Source: Syntrophales bacterium (lineage in GTDB: Bacteria > Desulfobacterota > Syntrophia > Syntrophales > UBA2210). Taken from it: a DNA stretch of 31,327 nucleotides. The position numbers and the translations under genes were made by a program. Positions 8,484 through 16,707 of this stretch are shown here, one piece after another. Location of the stretch: the NCBI GenBank assembly GCA_023230565.1, contig JALNXD010000035.1:1-31327 (forward strand), in the 5' to 3' direction. The notes under the pieces are model-generated. The model searched no databases. It was given only the letters and a program-made list of their open reading frames with translations, and was not told where the DNA came from. Position 1 is the stretch's first letter; every line of letters starts with the position of its first letter.

Positions 8484-10439
8484 TCAGATTTTGCATGCAT
8501 AGTTTTCACCATCGATAAAAATCCTGTTCCACCACTCGAAACTGAGAAGCGACCAGATAAGAAGCCTGTAATTAGCCCTGCCTTTGATGTGATCATCAAC
8601 AACAGCTTCGAGGCGTTCTTTTTTAAAATATCCTCGGTCGAGGGCTTGATCGGAAAGAATGATGCGATGTATATAATCGATAAGTTGCTTCATGTACCAG
8701 GATTGATCTGGAGCGCTGAATCCCTGTTTTCTGTTTTTCAGTATCTCTCCGGGAAGGATTCTTTCCATGGACCTGCGAAGTATGTATTTCCCCGATACAT
8801 TGATATCTTCGCGGGCCTGAGGAATCCAGGAGTTGTTGATCAGGTATTTTACCGGAATTTTTGATGTGAAATCGACCAGCCTGTTGTCCAGAAACGGTAC
8901 CCTGGACTCGAGCGAATGTGCCATGCTCAGCTTGTCTTCAATGATCAGTATGCCATGGAGAAATGTCTTTGCATCGACATACAGCGCTTTTTTTATAAAA
9001 TTCGTATTATTATCCTGTGAAATGATGGCCCGCAGCGACTCAAAAGGGGAATACTTGCCAAGTTCCTTGCATATCCGGGTACTGAAAAAATTCTTCTTTT
9101 CTTCATCACTCACAAGCCTTGACCAGTAGCGGTACGAGACAGCTTCAAATTCGGCGCAGGTTCTGCAGTTCTGTACCAGCTGATACCGCCAGGGATAGCC
9201 TCCCAAAGTCTCATCACCGCCGGGACCTGAAAGAACAACTTTGACGAACTTGCCGGCCAGCCGAGAAAGATAATAATGCGGATATGACATGCCGACCCGA
9301 AGATCCTCGGTATGCCAGATCACTTTTGGCAGAGCCCATTCGAGATCGCCCGCATGAATAACCATCTGGTAATGTTCCGTCCCGAATTGCCGCGACATAA
9401 GTTCCGCTTTGTCCCGTTCGTCGAAAAAATGCTCAAGACTTACAGCCGTTGCAACATCGAACCCGCCTGTAAACGTCATAAGACGGGGAATGAACTTTGA
9501 TGCATAGGCCGTAATTGTGCTGGAATCGAGCCCACCGCTCAAATAGCTGCCCACCGGAACGTCTGCTGCAAGCTGTCTTTCGATAGCTTCTTCCAGACAC
9601 TCCCTCATATTTTCTATATAGTACTCTTCACCCCTGTCTTCAGCCTCTTCGAAACTGAAATCCCAATATTGTTTTTTCATAATGCGGCCGTCTTGCACCG
9701 TAATATAATTCCCCGGCTCAAGAATGCTGATATTTTCAAAGAGCGTAATACTTCCGAAGGTATTCTGGAACGTAAAATAATCGCAGAAGGCCCGGAGATC
9801 GAGTGAAGGTTTGATTCCTTCCACCTGGAAAAGAGCCTTGGCTTCGGAGGCAAAGGCAAGCAGATCATTCCGGACCGTATAATAGAGCGGTTTCGCCCCG
9901 TACCGGTCTCTTGCGAGGAGCAATCTGTTTTTCTTTCCATCCCACAGAGCGAAAGCGAATATCCCGTTTAGAAGCCTGACGGCTTCTTCACCGTATTCTT
10001 CATAGAGGTGAATTATAACTTCCGTGTCCGATCCGGAAAAGAAATAGTGACCTTTTTCCTTCAATTCCTGCCGGAGTTCCCTGAAATTATAAATTTCACC
10101 ATTGAAAACAATCCATCGGCCGTTTGTGCGATTCGACATCGGCTGGTGGGCATTTGAGCTGAGATCGATTATTGAAAGACGGCGGTGCCCGAGCGCGAGA
10201 TTGAAATCGCCGTTTGAGCTGAATGCCTCTTTCCATGAAAAATGATCTTTAAACCCGGGAAGGTCTTTGCCGCACTCCATCCAGTACCCTTCATCCGCAT
10301 AGGGTTCATTTCGAACATGAAAGAAGACATAGCCTTCATCATCGGGTCCCCTGTGACTCATACTGTCGCACATTTTTTTCAGGCTGTAGGAAGGTACTGC
10401 TCCGCCTTTTAAATGATATAATCCCGCAATTCCGCACAT
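8484..10439 (-). CDS. asnB: Asparagine synthetase B-type glutamine-dependent amidotransferase
   Basis: A 651-residue class II glutamine amidotransferase fused to an ATP-pyrophosphatase synthetase domain. The start is fixed by chemistry: the N-terminal nucleophile must be Cys2 after Met removal, and MCGIAGLYHL begins at 10439, though the frame stays open seven codons further. Glutaminase motifs include SHRGPDDEG, GHRRLSIIDLS and FNGEIYNFRELR. The synthetase PP-loop is SGGLDSS. A later GPGGDE and the KLSMAHSLESRVPFLDNRL stretch are typical of AsnB. In polysaccharide clusters such paralogues may amidate a sugar acid or an acyl substituent rather than make free asparagine (family knowledge; substrate here inferred). 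It is 111 bases after the acyltransferase gene and 28 before the radical SAM gene. Confidence 0.95.
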   Translation of the reverse strand: MCGIAGLYHLKGGAVPSYSLKKMCDSMSHRGPDDEGYVFFHVRNEPYADEGYWMECGKDLPGFKDHFSWKEAFSSNGDFNLALGHRRLSIIDLSSNAHQPMSNRTNGRWIVFNGEIYNFRELRQELKEKGHYFFSGSDTEVIIHLYEEYGEEAVRLLNGIFAFALWDGKKNRLLLARDRYGAKPLYYTVRNDLLAFASEAKALFQVEGIKPSLDLRAFCDYFTFQNTFGSITLFENISILEPGNYITVQDGRIMKKQYWDFSFEEAEDRGEEYYIENMRECLEEAIERQLAADVPVGSYLSGGLDSSTITAYASKFIPRLMTFTGGFDVATAVSLEHFFDERDKAELMSRQFGTEHYQMVIHAGDLEWALPKVIWHTEDLRVGMSYPHYYLSRLAGKFVKVVLSGPGGDETLGGYPWRYQLVQNCRTCAEFEAVSYRYWSRLVSDEEKKNFFSTRICKELGKYSPFESLRAIISQDNNTNFIKKALYVDAKTFLHGILIIEDKLSMAHSLESRVPFLDNRLVDFTSKIPVKYLINNSWIPQAREDINVSGKYILRRSMERILPGEILKNRKQGFSAPDQSWYMKQLIDYIHRIILSDQALDRGYFKKERLEAVVDDHIKGRANYRLLIWSLLSFEWWNRIFIDGENYACKI

Positions 10440-10550
10440 TTTAACTGTTTTCTTCTCCAATCAGACCTGCGGCGCAGCTGGTATCCCGCCCCAGGGCGCG
10501 GCGGTTTTATCAACCGATATTCCGTATCTTTCAGCTTCATATTTTCACAG

Positions 10551-11210
10551 TCATGCATGGTCAGGACAGAAATATCCGATTGTCTTCGCCGGATTCCCTG
10601 CCACTTTTTCAAATGCCGCCACACTTCTGATTACGACGGATCCAAGTCCCACAAGGGAATAACGGCCGACTGTAACCCGCTCAAGGACCGACGAGTTGCT
10701 TCCGATGTGCGCTCCTTCTTCCACACGGACCCGCCCGCCGATACTCGCGTTGTTTGCGACAAATACGAATTCCGATACTTCCGTGTCGTGGCCGACGAAA
10801 CTCTGTGCGAAAAACTGGCTGTGATTTCCTATCGCGACATCAGGCCCCACATGCACGAACGGCATAAGAACCACTCCATTCCCAAGCGAAGCCTTTTTGG
10901 AAACGACCGCAGACGGATGCACGATGGTTGCGAATCTTTCGGCAGGGATATTCAACTCCTGCAGAAGGCGGTGCCGCATGCAGGACTGATTCACATTGGA
11001 CATGGCATATATAAAATAAAGATGGCCGCTGAGTTTCTTCCAGTTGCCGTTTCTGATCTTGCCCAAGACAGGATATCCATTTATTTCACTTTCAAAATCG
11101 TTGAGAAATCCGGCGCATTTTATATTTTGACCTGAATCGGCGCAATCCTCTATGACCGATGCAATGACCGTACCGTTTCCCCGGCCTCCGATGATAACTA
11201 TTTCCTTCAT
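10551..11210 (-). CDS. PglD/NeuD-family sugar O/N-acyltransferase (left-handed beta-helix)
   Basis: This 219-residue protein has the two-part PglD/NeuD layout: an N-terminal nucleotide-sugar-binding alpha/beta domain starting EIVIIGGRGNG (3-13) and a C-terminal hexapeptide-repeat beta-helix from about residue 100. Repeats such as LGNGVVLMPFVHVGPDVAIG are clear, and the probable catalytic base is His141 in FVGHDTEV. The tail is VAGNPAKTIG, as in many hexapeptide transferases. Known members acetylate bacillosamine precursors or sialic acid from acetyl-CoA. Its ATG overlaps the stop of the upstream CitE-like gene (ATGA), so the two are probably translationally coupled. This makes it plausible, but unproven, that the acyl donor comes from the MaoC/CitE pair rather than acetyl-CoA. 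Confidence 0.9.
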   Translation of the reverse strand: MKEIVIIGGRGNGTVIASVIEDCADSGQNIKCAGFLNDFESEINGYPVLGKIRNGNWKKLSGHLYFIYAMSNVNQSCMRHRLLQELNIPAERFATIVHPSAVVSKKASLGNGVVLMPFVHVGPDVAIGNHSQFFAQSFVGHDTEVSEFVFVANNASIGGRVRVEEGAHIGSNSSVLERVTVGRYSLVGLGSVVIRSVAAFEKVAGNPAKTIGYFCPDHA

Positions 11211-12103
11211 CGTATCTCTTTCTGCATTATCAGTGAGGCCCGGTTGACAAGATGTTCCGCAGCAAGCACCATAGGAGGTCCAACGAATTTACCGTTCAGA
11301 AGGGCGACTCCCTTATTCATCTTTTCAGCTTCCTTTGCCAAATGAAGCATTTCCTCAGCTTTTTTTACCTCATGTTCGGTCGGTGTAAAATACCGGTGGA
11401 CGATATCGAGTTCTTTGGGATGCAAGACGAGCATCCCCTCAAAACCGAGAATTTTTGCCAACTTGACATTCTCTTCAAGGTGCCCAAGATCGTGCACGTG
11501 AATATGAACGGTGTCTATCGGAATCACGCCTGCGGCTCTTGCAGCCATGGCAATCATGGCACGGGGGACATAGAGACTCACACCTTCATGATCGTGAATC
11601 CCCTCCAAATCAGCAATAAAATCCTCGCATCCATAGGCAACTGCCACAACTCGCTCAGACGACAGACATATGTCCTGTGCGTTGAGAACGGCGGCCGCCG
11701 TCTCTATCAGCGGAATTATTTTGAATGTTCCAGGAGAATACCCCTTCTCGTATTCAACGGTCTCAAGCAACTTGTCGAAAAAATAGATATCCTCTCCCTG
11801 TGTCGCCTTCGGATACACGAATCCTTGTACCCCGTCGATCGTCAAAGCCTGTACATCTTTGAGCATGTGGCCGCTTTGGCGATCGTTGATCCTTGGAAAG
11901 ACTGAGTAATTGTTAAACATTCCCGTTGCGACGGTATTCCGGATGCATTCTCGTGCGATTTGTTTATTTGCAGCAGGCATCACTGAATCTTCTACATCAA
12001 AAATAAGGGCATCAGCCTTCGATTTTGACGCCTTTTCAAGAAGCCTTTCATTGTGGCCTGGAACAAACATCAGACTTCTGAGCACCAGCCGGGATCTTTT
12101 CAT
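11207..12103 (-). CDS. HpcH/HpaI aldolase / CitE-like CoA-ester lyase
   Basis: A CitE-superfamily TIM-barrel protein of 298 residues. Members cleave or form C-C bonds in malyl-CoA, beta-methylmalyl-CoA, citramalyl-CoA or citryl thioesters using Mg2+. Key residues are seen: RSLMFVPGHNERLLEKA at the start (CoA/phosphate side), FDVEDSV, Arg71, and the metal ligands Glu134 in PLIETA and Asp161 in YGCEDFIADLEG. HPKELDIVHRYFTPT near the end is typical. I chose the ATG at 12103 (GAGG 8 bases upstream), one base after the stop of the MaoC gene; ten further codons are open upstream but overlap it. Pairing with a MaoC hydratase resembles the mesaconyl-CoA / methylmalyl-CoA step of known C5 pathways. 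In this glycan context it may build an unusual acyl group (inference). Confidence 0.9.
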   Translation of the reverse strand: MKRSRLVLRSLMFVPGHNERLLEKASKSKADALIFDVEDSVMPAANKQIARECIRNTVATGMFNNYSVFPRINDRQSGHMLKDVQALTIDGVQGFVYPKATQGEDIYFFDKLLETVEYEKGYSPGTFKIIPLIETAAAVLNAQDICLSSERVVAVAYGCEDFIADLEGIHDHEGVSLYVPRAMIAMAARAAGVIPIDTVHIHVHDLGHLEENVKLAKILGFEGMLVLHPKELDIVHRYFTPTEHEVKKAEEMLHLAKEAEKMNKGVALLNGKFVGPPMVLAAEHLVNRASLIMQKEIR

Positions 12104-12104
12104 T

Positions 12105-12575
12105 TCATTTTCCTCTCTTCGGTATAAGCACATGCCGTCTCAACGTGCACACTCGCACACCATCTTGATTATATGTCCGGGTTTCCACATATACGACTCC
12201 CCGGTCCGGCTTGTTTCGTGATTCTTTTTTGCTGAGAACTTCTGTTTCGGAATATATTGTGTCTCCAACAAATACCGGACCATCATGTGCAATGCTTTCG
12301 TAATCAAGATTTGCAACCGCCTTTCCACTGATATCAGCCACCGACATTCCCACGGCCACACTCAGTATCAGAGTTCCCACCACAACTATCCGCTTCAGTT
12401 GCTGACTTTCTGCATATCCCGCATCCAGATGAAGGGGATGGTGATTCATTGTCAAAAGGCAGAATAAATTGTTATCGCTTTCGGTAATAGTTTTTCCCGG
12501 CCAATGGCGATACAAATCACCCACATTAAATTCTTCAAAATAGCGCCCGAAGGTTTCTCTTTTTTCAAATTCCAT
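12105..12575 (-). CDS. MaoC-family (R)-hydratase, mesaconyl-CoA hydratase-like
   Basis: This 156-residue single hot-dog-fold protein belongs to the MaoC dehydratase family, which adds or removes water on enoyl-CoA thioesters. The hydratase-2 signature is visible as NHHPLHLDAGYAE, with the catalytic Asp/His pair replaced by an Asn-His variant at its start (usual D-x-N-P-x-H); the downstream HLD is kept. The N-terminal GRYFEEFNVGDLYRHWPGKTITE matches the usual beta-strand entry. The gene sits 17 bases after the glycosyltransferase and one base before the CitE-like gene (TGA-A-ATG), so it is tightly coupled to the lyase. Substrate unknown. Confidence 0.88.
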   Translation of the reverse strand: MEFEKRETFGRYFEEFNVGDLYRHWPGKTITESDNNLFCLLTMNHHPLHLDAGYAESQQLKRIVVVGTLILSVAVGMSVADISGKAVANLDYESIAHDGPVFVGDTIYSETEVLSKKESRNKPDRGVVYVETRTYNQDGVRVCTLRRHVLIPKRGK

Positions 12576-12592
12576 GATGCATCCCCGCGCGT

Positions 12593-13951
12593 TTAATGAT
12601 AGAGCCTCGTGTCGTACCCTGTCACTGAAAGCCCGATCTGATCGAATATCTTCTCTTCATTCATGTAGCGGTAAAATTCCGATTTATATCCTCTCAGGAG
12701 CATCTGTTCCTGACTGTACCATTGCCGGTTACAGTACTGGGGCACTTCTTCCCCGGACACAAGCGCACGATAGATGGAAAGGTACCGGGGAAGACTGACC
12801 TGAAAATCAGTATTGGCCAAAACCCATTTCCGACATGTGTCTCCAAGCTCTTCATACATGCCGCTTCGCTTCATTTCGATGCAGCAGGAAATTTTATCTT
12901 TGAAAGTTTCCTTTGTAATATTAATTACAGGCGGATATCCTCTCAGCACATTCCATGTTTCATCCTGATACACCAAAACCGGAATTTTCCAGCACATCAT
13001 TTCATTTCCGAAAAGTCCGAAAGTTCCTCCCGCAATCTGATCGATTGCGAAATCGGCACATGCGTATATAGATTTTGCTTCTTCAGGCGGCGTGCCCTTT
13101 ACATATAGAATCTCAATGGGCATGCCTTCCTTCCTGCATTCCTCAAGAAGACTCATTATTAAATTCGTACCTTTTTTCCAGCCTGTTGAAGGGGCATGAA
13201 GAAAATAGGTCTTCGCCGGATTCTTTGCTATTGTGCTTTTTTCAAGGATTTGCCGCTTTTTCTCAAGCGTCCATTCCGCCGAATCGATCAGCCCGGGTAT
13301 TCTGAGCCACCTCGGTATATAGGGACTGCCGAGCATGACATCGGCATATATATTGATCGTTTTGTGAAGCACATAGAGAGCGTACGTAAAAGTAAAGGGC
13401 TCCGGAGGATCATAGCCAAGGAATTTTGCATAATTGTAAAAGAGGCATTCAGGACTTCGCATGTCGCTGCCCCAGAAGGAGAAAAGTATCTTTTTCCCTT
13501 TCTGCTTAAGCACTTCCAGATCCCGAAGATCCCGGTAAAGTGAATGAGCGAAATGGAAATGAAAAATATCGTACCGGTTAATGGCATCCCTCGCAAAGTC
13601 ATCAATCGCGGCCGGCCGCTCATTTTGAGGTAAACTGTTAATATTCAGATTGAAGTCGCATTTATATTTCAGCCACGAGTCATAATAATTGGCGCTGACA
13701 GCCTGAATACCGGTTTTTTTTAAATATTTCGTTATTCTGGCCATATTTCCCGCAATCTCGAAAGGGCAATGGAGAATTTTTGTGTGCGAAAGAATCTCTG
13801 CCGCCTCTGTAGAATATTCTTCATCACTATTTACTGCCGATTTTATTTTGCTTCCATTTTCCACATTCTTGCCCTGGTGCAACTTTTTCTTACATTTACC
13901 ATGCATACATATCAAAGATACGCTCAAACCTACCCCGTCTGCCGGAACCAT
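12593..13951 (-). CDS. Putative GT-B glycosyltransferase
   Basis: The 452-residue product looks like a divergent GT4-like glycosyltransferase. The N-terminal half (from about residue 57) has alternating beta/alpha stretches including ILHCPFEIAGNMARI and YDIFHFHFAHSL followed by KILFSFWGSD. The C-terminal half has LHAPSTGWKKGTNLI, ILYVKGTPPEEAKSIYACADFAID and GGTFGLFGNEMMCWKIPVLVY, which matches the nucleotide-sugar-binding region of GT4 enzymes (GxFGL..E.M..G.PV). The first ~50 residues are low in recognisable structure, and Met16 or a later Met could be the true start; the ATG at 13951 has only a modest GGTGGA upstream. It is the first gene of the operon, about 50 bases downstream of the predicted sigma-54 transcription start. 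Acceptor and donor sugars are unknown. Confidence 0.75.
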   Translation of the reverse strand: MVPADGVGLSVSLICMHGKCKKKLHQGKNVENGSKIKSAVNSDEEYSTEAAEILSHTKILHCPFEIAGNMARITKYLKKTGIQAVSANYYDSWLKYKCDFNLNINSLPQNERPAAIDDFARDAINRYDIFHFHFAHSLYRDLRDLEVLKQKGKKILFSFWGSDMRSPECLFYNYAKFLGYDPPEPFTFTYALYVLHKTINIYADVMLGSPYIPRWLRIPGLIDSAEWTLEKKRQILEKSTIAKNPAKTYFLHAPSTGWKKGTNLIMSLLEECRKEGMPIEILYVKGTPPEEAKSIYACADFAIDQIAGGTFGLFGNEMMCWKIPVLVYQDETWNVLRGYPPVINITKETFKDKISCCIEMKRSGMYEELGDTCRKWVLANTDFQVSLPRYLSIYRALVSGEEVPQYCNRQWYSQEQMLLRGYKSEFYRYMNEEKIFDQIGLSVTGYDTRLYH

Positions 13952-14013
13952 CTCAAAGAATCCACCGGCGGTCGGATTCCAATCTTGATATGAATTATCT
14001 TTTTTCAGGAAAG

Positions 14014-14030
14014 GAGCAATTACCGTACCA
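14014..14030 (-). promoter_or_regulatory. Sigma-54 (-24/-12) promoter for the glycan operon
   Basis: On the minus strand the sequence TGGTACGGTAATTGCTC runs from 14030 to 14014. It matches the RpoN consensus TGGCACG-N4-TTGCW with one mismatch, and the invariant GG (14029-14028) and GC (14017-14016) are separated by exactly ten bases. The predicted start of transcription is near 14004, about 50 bases before the glycosyltransferase ATG at 13951. Sigma-54 promoters need an upstream-bound activator ATPase; none is encoded in this window. Confidence 0.65.
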
Positions 14031-14203
14031 GGGCAAAAGCATTTCGCCCAGAGATTGTATTAGGGCTGATACATCAAGAATTGTTGTGCAATGTATGATT
14101 TTTTTGCTTTGCGGTGGAATTCCGTTATTGCGGGTTCAAGAAAAAAATACCGGGCAATATTTACCGCATCATAAAATTTAAGGATTTTTTTGTTTCCCTG
14201 CCG

Positions 14204-14232
14204 GGGCAGGCGAATGTAATATCCGCCTGCCC
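14204..14232. repeat. 9-bp GC-rich inverted repeat (hairpin)
   Basis: GGGCAGGCG at 14204-14212 is the exact reverse complement of CGCCTGCCC at 14224-14232, with an 11-base spacer. A third related element, CCTGCC at 14197-14202, can pair alternatively with GGCAGG at 14205-14210. On the minus strand it lies 22 bases after the PEP carboxykinase stop and is followed by an A-run rather than a U-run, so it is not a standard intrinsic terminator. It may still define the transcript end or be a binding site. Confidence 0.5.
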
Positions 14233-14253
14233 GAGCATGCGGCCGCCGTTATC

Positions 14254-15927
14254 TCATTCTATATACCCGAGATATTCCTTCTCAAGATACGTAATATCTA
14301 TCTGATCATCATGATAAGGGAGAGATTCCCTGATATTTTCCGGTATAGGGCCCCATTTCGATTCAAATTCTTCGAGAAATAACCTTCGGCCTTTCATAAA
14401 ATCGGCCACCTTATGTTTGAGTACCTCCTTGTCGGAGAATTTAGGATAGGCATTCATAAGGTCCATATTCGCCCGGTCGCTTTTTATCGGGTAATGATAT
14501 CCCAGATGATCAGGATCAGATCCGAATCGCAACTGAATTCTGAGAATATCGCTGTACGAAGAAAGCGATTGCCGGAGGGAAACCTTCATATTGTTTTCAC
14601 CTATTGTACCCGTATTGGCAAGATAACACTTGATTCTGTTTCTTTTAATTATCTCATAAAAGAGCATTGCGTGCTCAAGCCTGTCTCCTGCGAGAAAAGG
14701 ATCGAGAAAAACGGCTCTTTTGAATTTTCCCGCCTCATCAGGATTACCTCCTGTGCTTTCAATAGATTCACCATAGATGAATTGCATCGTCGCCTGTTCC
14801 GAAGTGAGTCTTGAAACCACATTGGCAAGCGGATTTCTTGTAAGAATAATGATATAATCCAGCCGGTCCGCTCTCAGACTTTTACTGGCAATTCCCAGAT
14901 GATCGCGCCTCACTACAGCTCGTCCGTTTCCCGTTTTACTTGTATCTTTAAAAAAGGGAGTATAGGGATATTTTGAAATGGCAACATTCTCGAGAAACGC
15001 ATCGGCGGAAAGCGCCGCCCTTAAAATTTCAGGCTGGCTTTCATCCAGTCCTTCCGTTTTTATATATACTCCTCCCTGTTCAAAAGCGGCATAACTTCCG
15101 TCCATCCCGATAATTCCTCCGTCGTCTCCTATCATTTCGGAACTTTCCCGGTGGAGTTTTGCAAGCTTCCTGCAGAGAGTGGTAGTCTTGCCTGTAGCCG
15201 TCAAACCGGAGACTCCTGTAACCCGCTCCTGCAATTCAGGCCGTTCCGTCTCCAAATCGTATATCCATAAATGATCCCTCCGTGCTCCGCAATGGAGAAA
15301 AATTCCCTGATGATCGATGGCTTTAGTGCGCCAGCTTTCAAATTGAAATACCCCCTTTTTTGCCTCGCCCAGATAAATCGTATTACGGCAAATTTTAACC
15401 TGGTCGCCCCGCTCGCCACCCATCCAGAGCCTTACACTGATATCTTTATCGAGCAATTTTTTAAATTTATTTGGTTCGAATGATTCATCAGTAAAATAAA
15501 TAATCGTATACGTCGGATTTTCTACCACGCGGGCTGCGGGAGTATCTTCAAACAAAATCTTCAATCCATAGGCCAGCTGCGAGAAACAGACAGGCATAAT
15601 GAATCTTGCGGTCACTCCATCTCTTCCATCGCCTACTATTGTATCCAGGGAAAGGATTTTTTCCCTGGAAAGATATTCTACCGCTTTTGCGGCCAAATGT
15701 TTTTCCTCTTCGCCAAAGGCATCATCGACACTGTTTTTTGTATGCGGTGCCGATCGGGACATAGGTTCGGAATCGGCGGCTACAGAACCGAGATTGGTCT
15801 GAATCACTCCTTCCTGCATCAGGGCGATCTCCTTGAGCTCATAAAGGGATTTCCCTTCTATCAATCTTCCTTCATTTTTTGCATCGCAATATATTTTGTT
15901 GGCAGCTTCTTTAAAAAAATTATTCAT
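14254..15927 (-). CDS. pckA: Phosphoenolpyruvate carboxykinase (ATP), divergent PckA
   Basis: PckA interconverts oxaloacetate + ATP with PEP + CO2 + ADP in gluconeogenesis or anaplerosis. This 557-residue protein aligns with the family across its core: AKKGVFQFE (metal-site Lys190-Lys191), LHCGARR with His212, P-loop GVSGLTATGKTTT (238-250), kinase-2 acidic pair Asp268-Asp269 in MIGDDGG, LTRNPLANVVSRLT, and YLANTGTIGE. The P-loop reads GLTATGKT instead of the usual GLSGTGKT, and GDDGG replaces GDDEHGW, so it belongs to a divergent branch. The ATG at 15927 has AAGGAG 5 bases upstream. It stands alone between the glycan leader and a Nudix gene with about 150 bases on its 5' side. A specialised role rather than central metabolism cannot be excluded. 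Confidence 0.87.
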   Translation of the reverse strand: MNNFFKEAANKIYCDAKNEGRLIEGKSLYELKEIALMQEGVIQTNLGSVAADSEPMSRSAPHTKNSVDDAFGEEEKHLAAKAVEYLSREKILSLDTIVGDGRDGVTARFIMPVCFSQLAYGLKILFEDTPAARVVENPTYTIIYFTDESFEPNKFKKLLDKDISVRLWMGGERGDQVKICRNTIYLGEAKKGVFQFESWRTKAIDHQGIFLHCGARRDHLWIYDLETERPELQERVTGVSGLTATGKTTTLCRKLAKLHRESSEMIGDDGGIIGMDGSYAAFEQGGVYIKTEGLDESQPEILRAALSADAFLENVAISKYPYTPFFKDTSKTGNGRAVVRRDHLGIASKSLRADRLDYIIILTRNPLANVVSRLTSEQATMQFIYGESIESTGGNPDEAGKFKRAVFLDPFLAGDRLEHAMLFYEIIKRNRIKCYLANTGTIGENNMKVSLRQSLSSYSDILRIQLRFGSDPDHLGYHYPIKSDRANMDLMNAYPKFSDKEVLKHKVADFMKGRRLFLEEFESKWGPIPENIRESLPYHDDQIDITYLEKEYLGYIE

Positions 15928-16029
15928 CCATTCTCCTTTTTGTTAAATCTGCTGTCTTTCGAAACGTTGCCCTTTTTCAGCCGGTTTCGAATATTCACTC
16001 CATGTATTTTAAATTATGGGTAATGGCTA

Positions 16030-16058
16030 TACCTACAGGAAATCACAGACAAAGTCAA
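16030..16058 (-). promoter_or_regulatory. Possible sigma-70-type promoter for pckA
   Basis: On the minus strand TTGACT (16058-16053) is followed after 17 bases by TAGGTA (16035-16030). The -35 is good, the -10 poor. It lies about 100 bases ahead of the pckA ATG in the gap after the Nudix gene. Confidence 0.25.
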
Positions 16059-16082
16059 CTTGAAGAGGTTTTCCGGCTCCAA

Positions 16083-16631
16083 TCATGCAGAATGGTCAGG
16101 AAATTTTGCGGGGACTGTTCCGGGATAGTGGCGCCTGAGATAATCGGAAAGGGCATCTTTCGTGCTGGTGAAACCGATTTCATTCCAGGGAATTTCAGAA
16201 GGACGGTATATTCTTACATCCAGAGTTTCATCCGCCGCTTTCGGAGACCCACCGGTTACAGCGGCCTCGTAGACGATAATAATAACGGAACTGCCCGGAT
16301 AGGAGTATACGCCAACCAGCGGCCCTATATCGATTGTGAGACAGACTTCTTCTTTTGTCTCGCGAATTGCGGCCCCGGGTACGGTTTCTCCTGCATCGAC
16401 AAACCCCCCGGGGATAACCCAGGATCCCAGAGCCGGAGGGATACCTCTTTTCAAAAGCACAATACCGCCTTTAATTTCGATAATTGCACAGGCGGCGATT
16501 TTCGGATCAATATAAAATACATATTGGCAGCAGCTGCATACAAGCCTTTTTCTTTCACCTTTTTTTATCTGCTTTTTGACAAGCTCCTGTCCACAGAGGG
16601 GGCAATGGCGGTAGGTATCATTTCTATGCAT
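16083..16631 (-). CDS. Nudix hydrolase with N-terminal zinc ribbon
   Basis: With the ATG at 16631 the product has 182 residues (a TTG two codons upstream is also in frame). A zinc ribbon of two Cys pairs, CPLC at 10-13 and CSCC at 32-35, precedes the Nudix domain. The Nudix box GFVDAGETVPGAAIRETKEEV (about 76-96) has the GX5EX7REXXEE core with all acidic metal ligands. The layout resembles NudC-type NADH/NAD-capped-RNA pyrophosphatases in miniature, but the NudC substrate-specificity SQPWPFPxS stretch is not seen, so the nucleotide substrate is unknown. It follows another Nudix gene on the same strand by about 76 bases. Confidence 0.88.
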   Translation of the reverse strand: MHRNDTYRHCPLCGQELVKKQIKKGERKRLVCSCCQYVFYIDPKIAACAIIEIKGGIVLLKRGIPPALGSWVIPGGFVDAGETVPGAAIRETKEEVCLTIDIGPLVGVYSYPGSSVIIIVYEAAVTGGSPKAADETLDVRIYRPSEIPWNEIGFTSTKDALSDYLRRHYPGTVPAKFPDHSA

Positions 16632-16707
16632 GATCAAAAGCCTTTACACAACTTCGAAAAGATGCCACGGATTTCACACGCAGCTCACGGCCTTTATCTG
16701 CGACCGC

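Larger units (their letters stand above)
13952..14253. other. 302-base non-coding leader region upstream of the glycan operon
   Basis: No credible gene is present. The stretch separates the PEP carboxykinase gene (which ends at 14254) from the glycosyltransferase, all on the minus strand. It holds the sigma-54 promoter (14014-14030) and a 9-bp inverted repeat (14204-14232), with several A/T-rich runs between them. Confidence 0.7.

Noticed and set aside
10440..10550. Possible 43-codon gene (starting MKLKDTEYRL) between the acyltransferase and asnB
   Set aside because: It is Arg-rich, has no proper ribosome-binding site and runs into the asnB coding region in another frame; more likely untranslated spacer.
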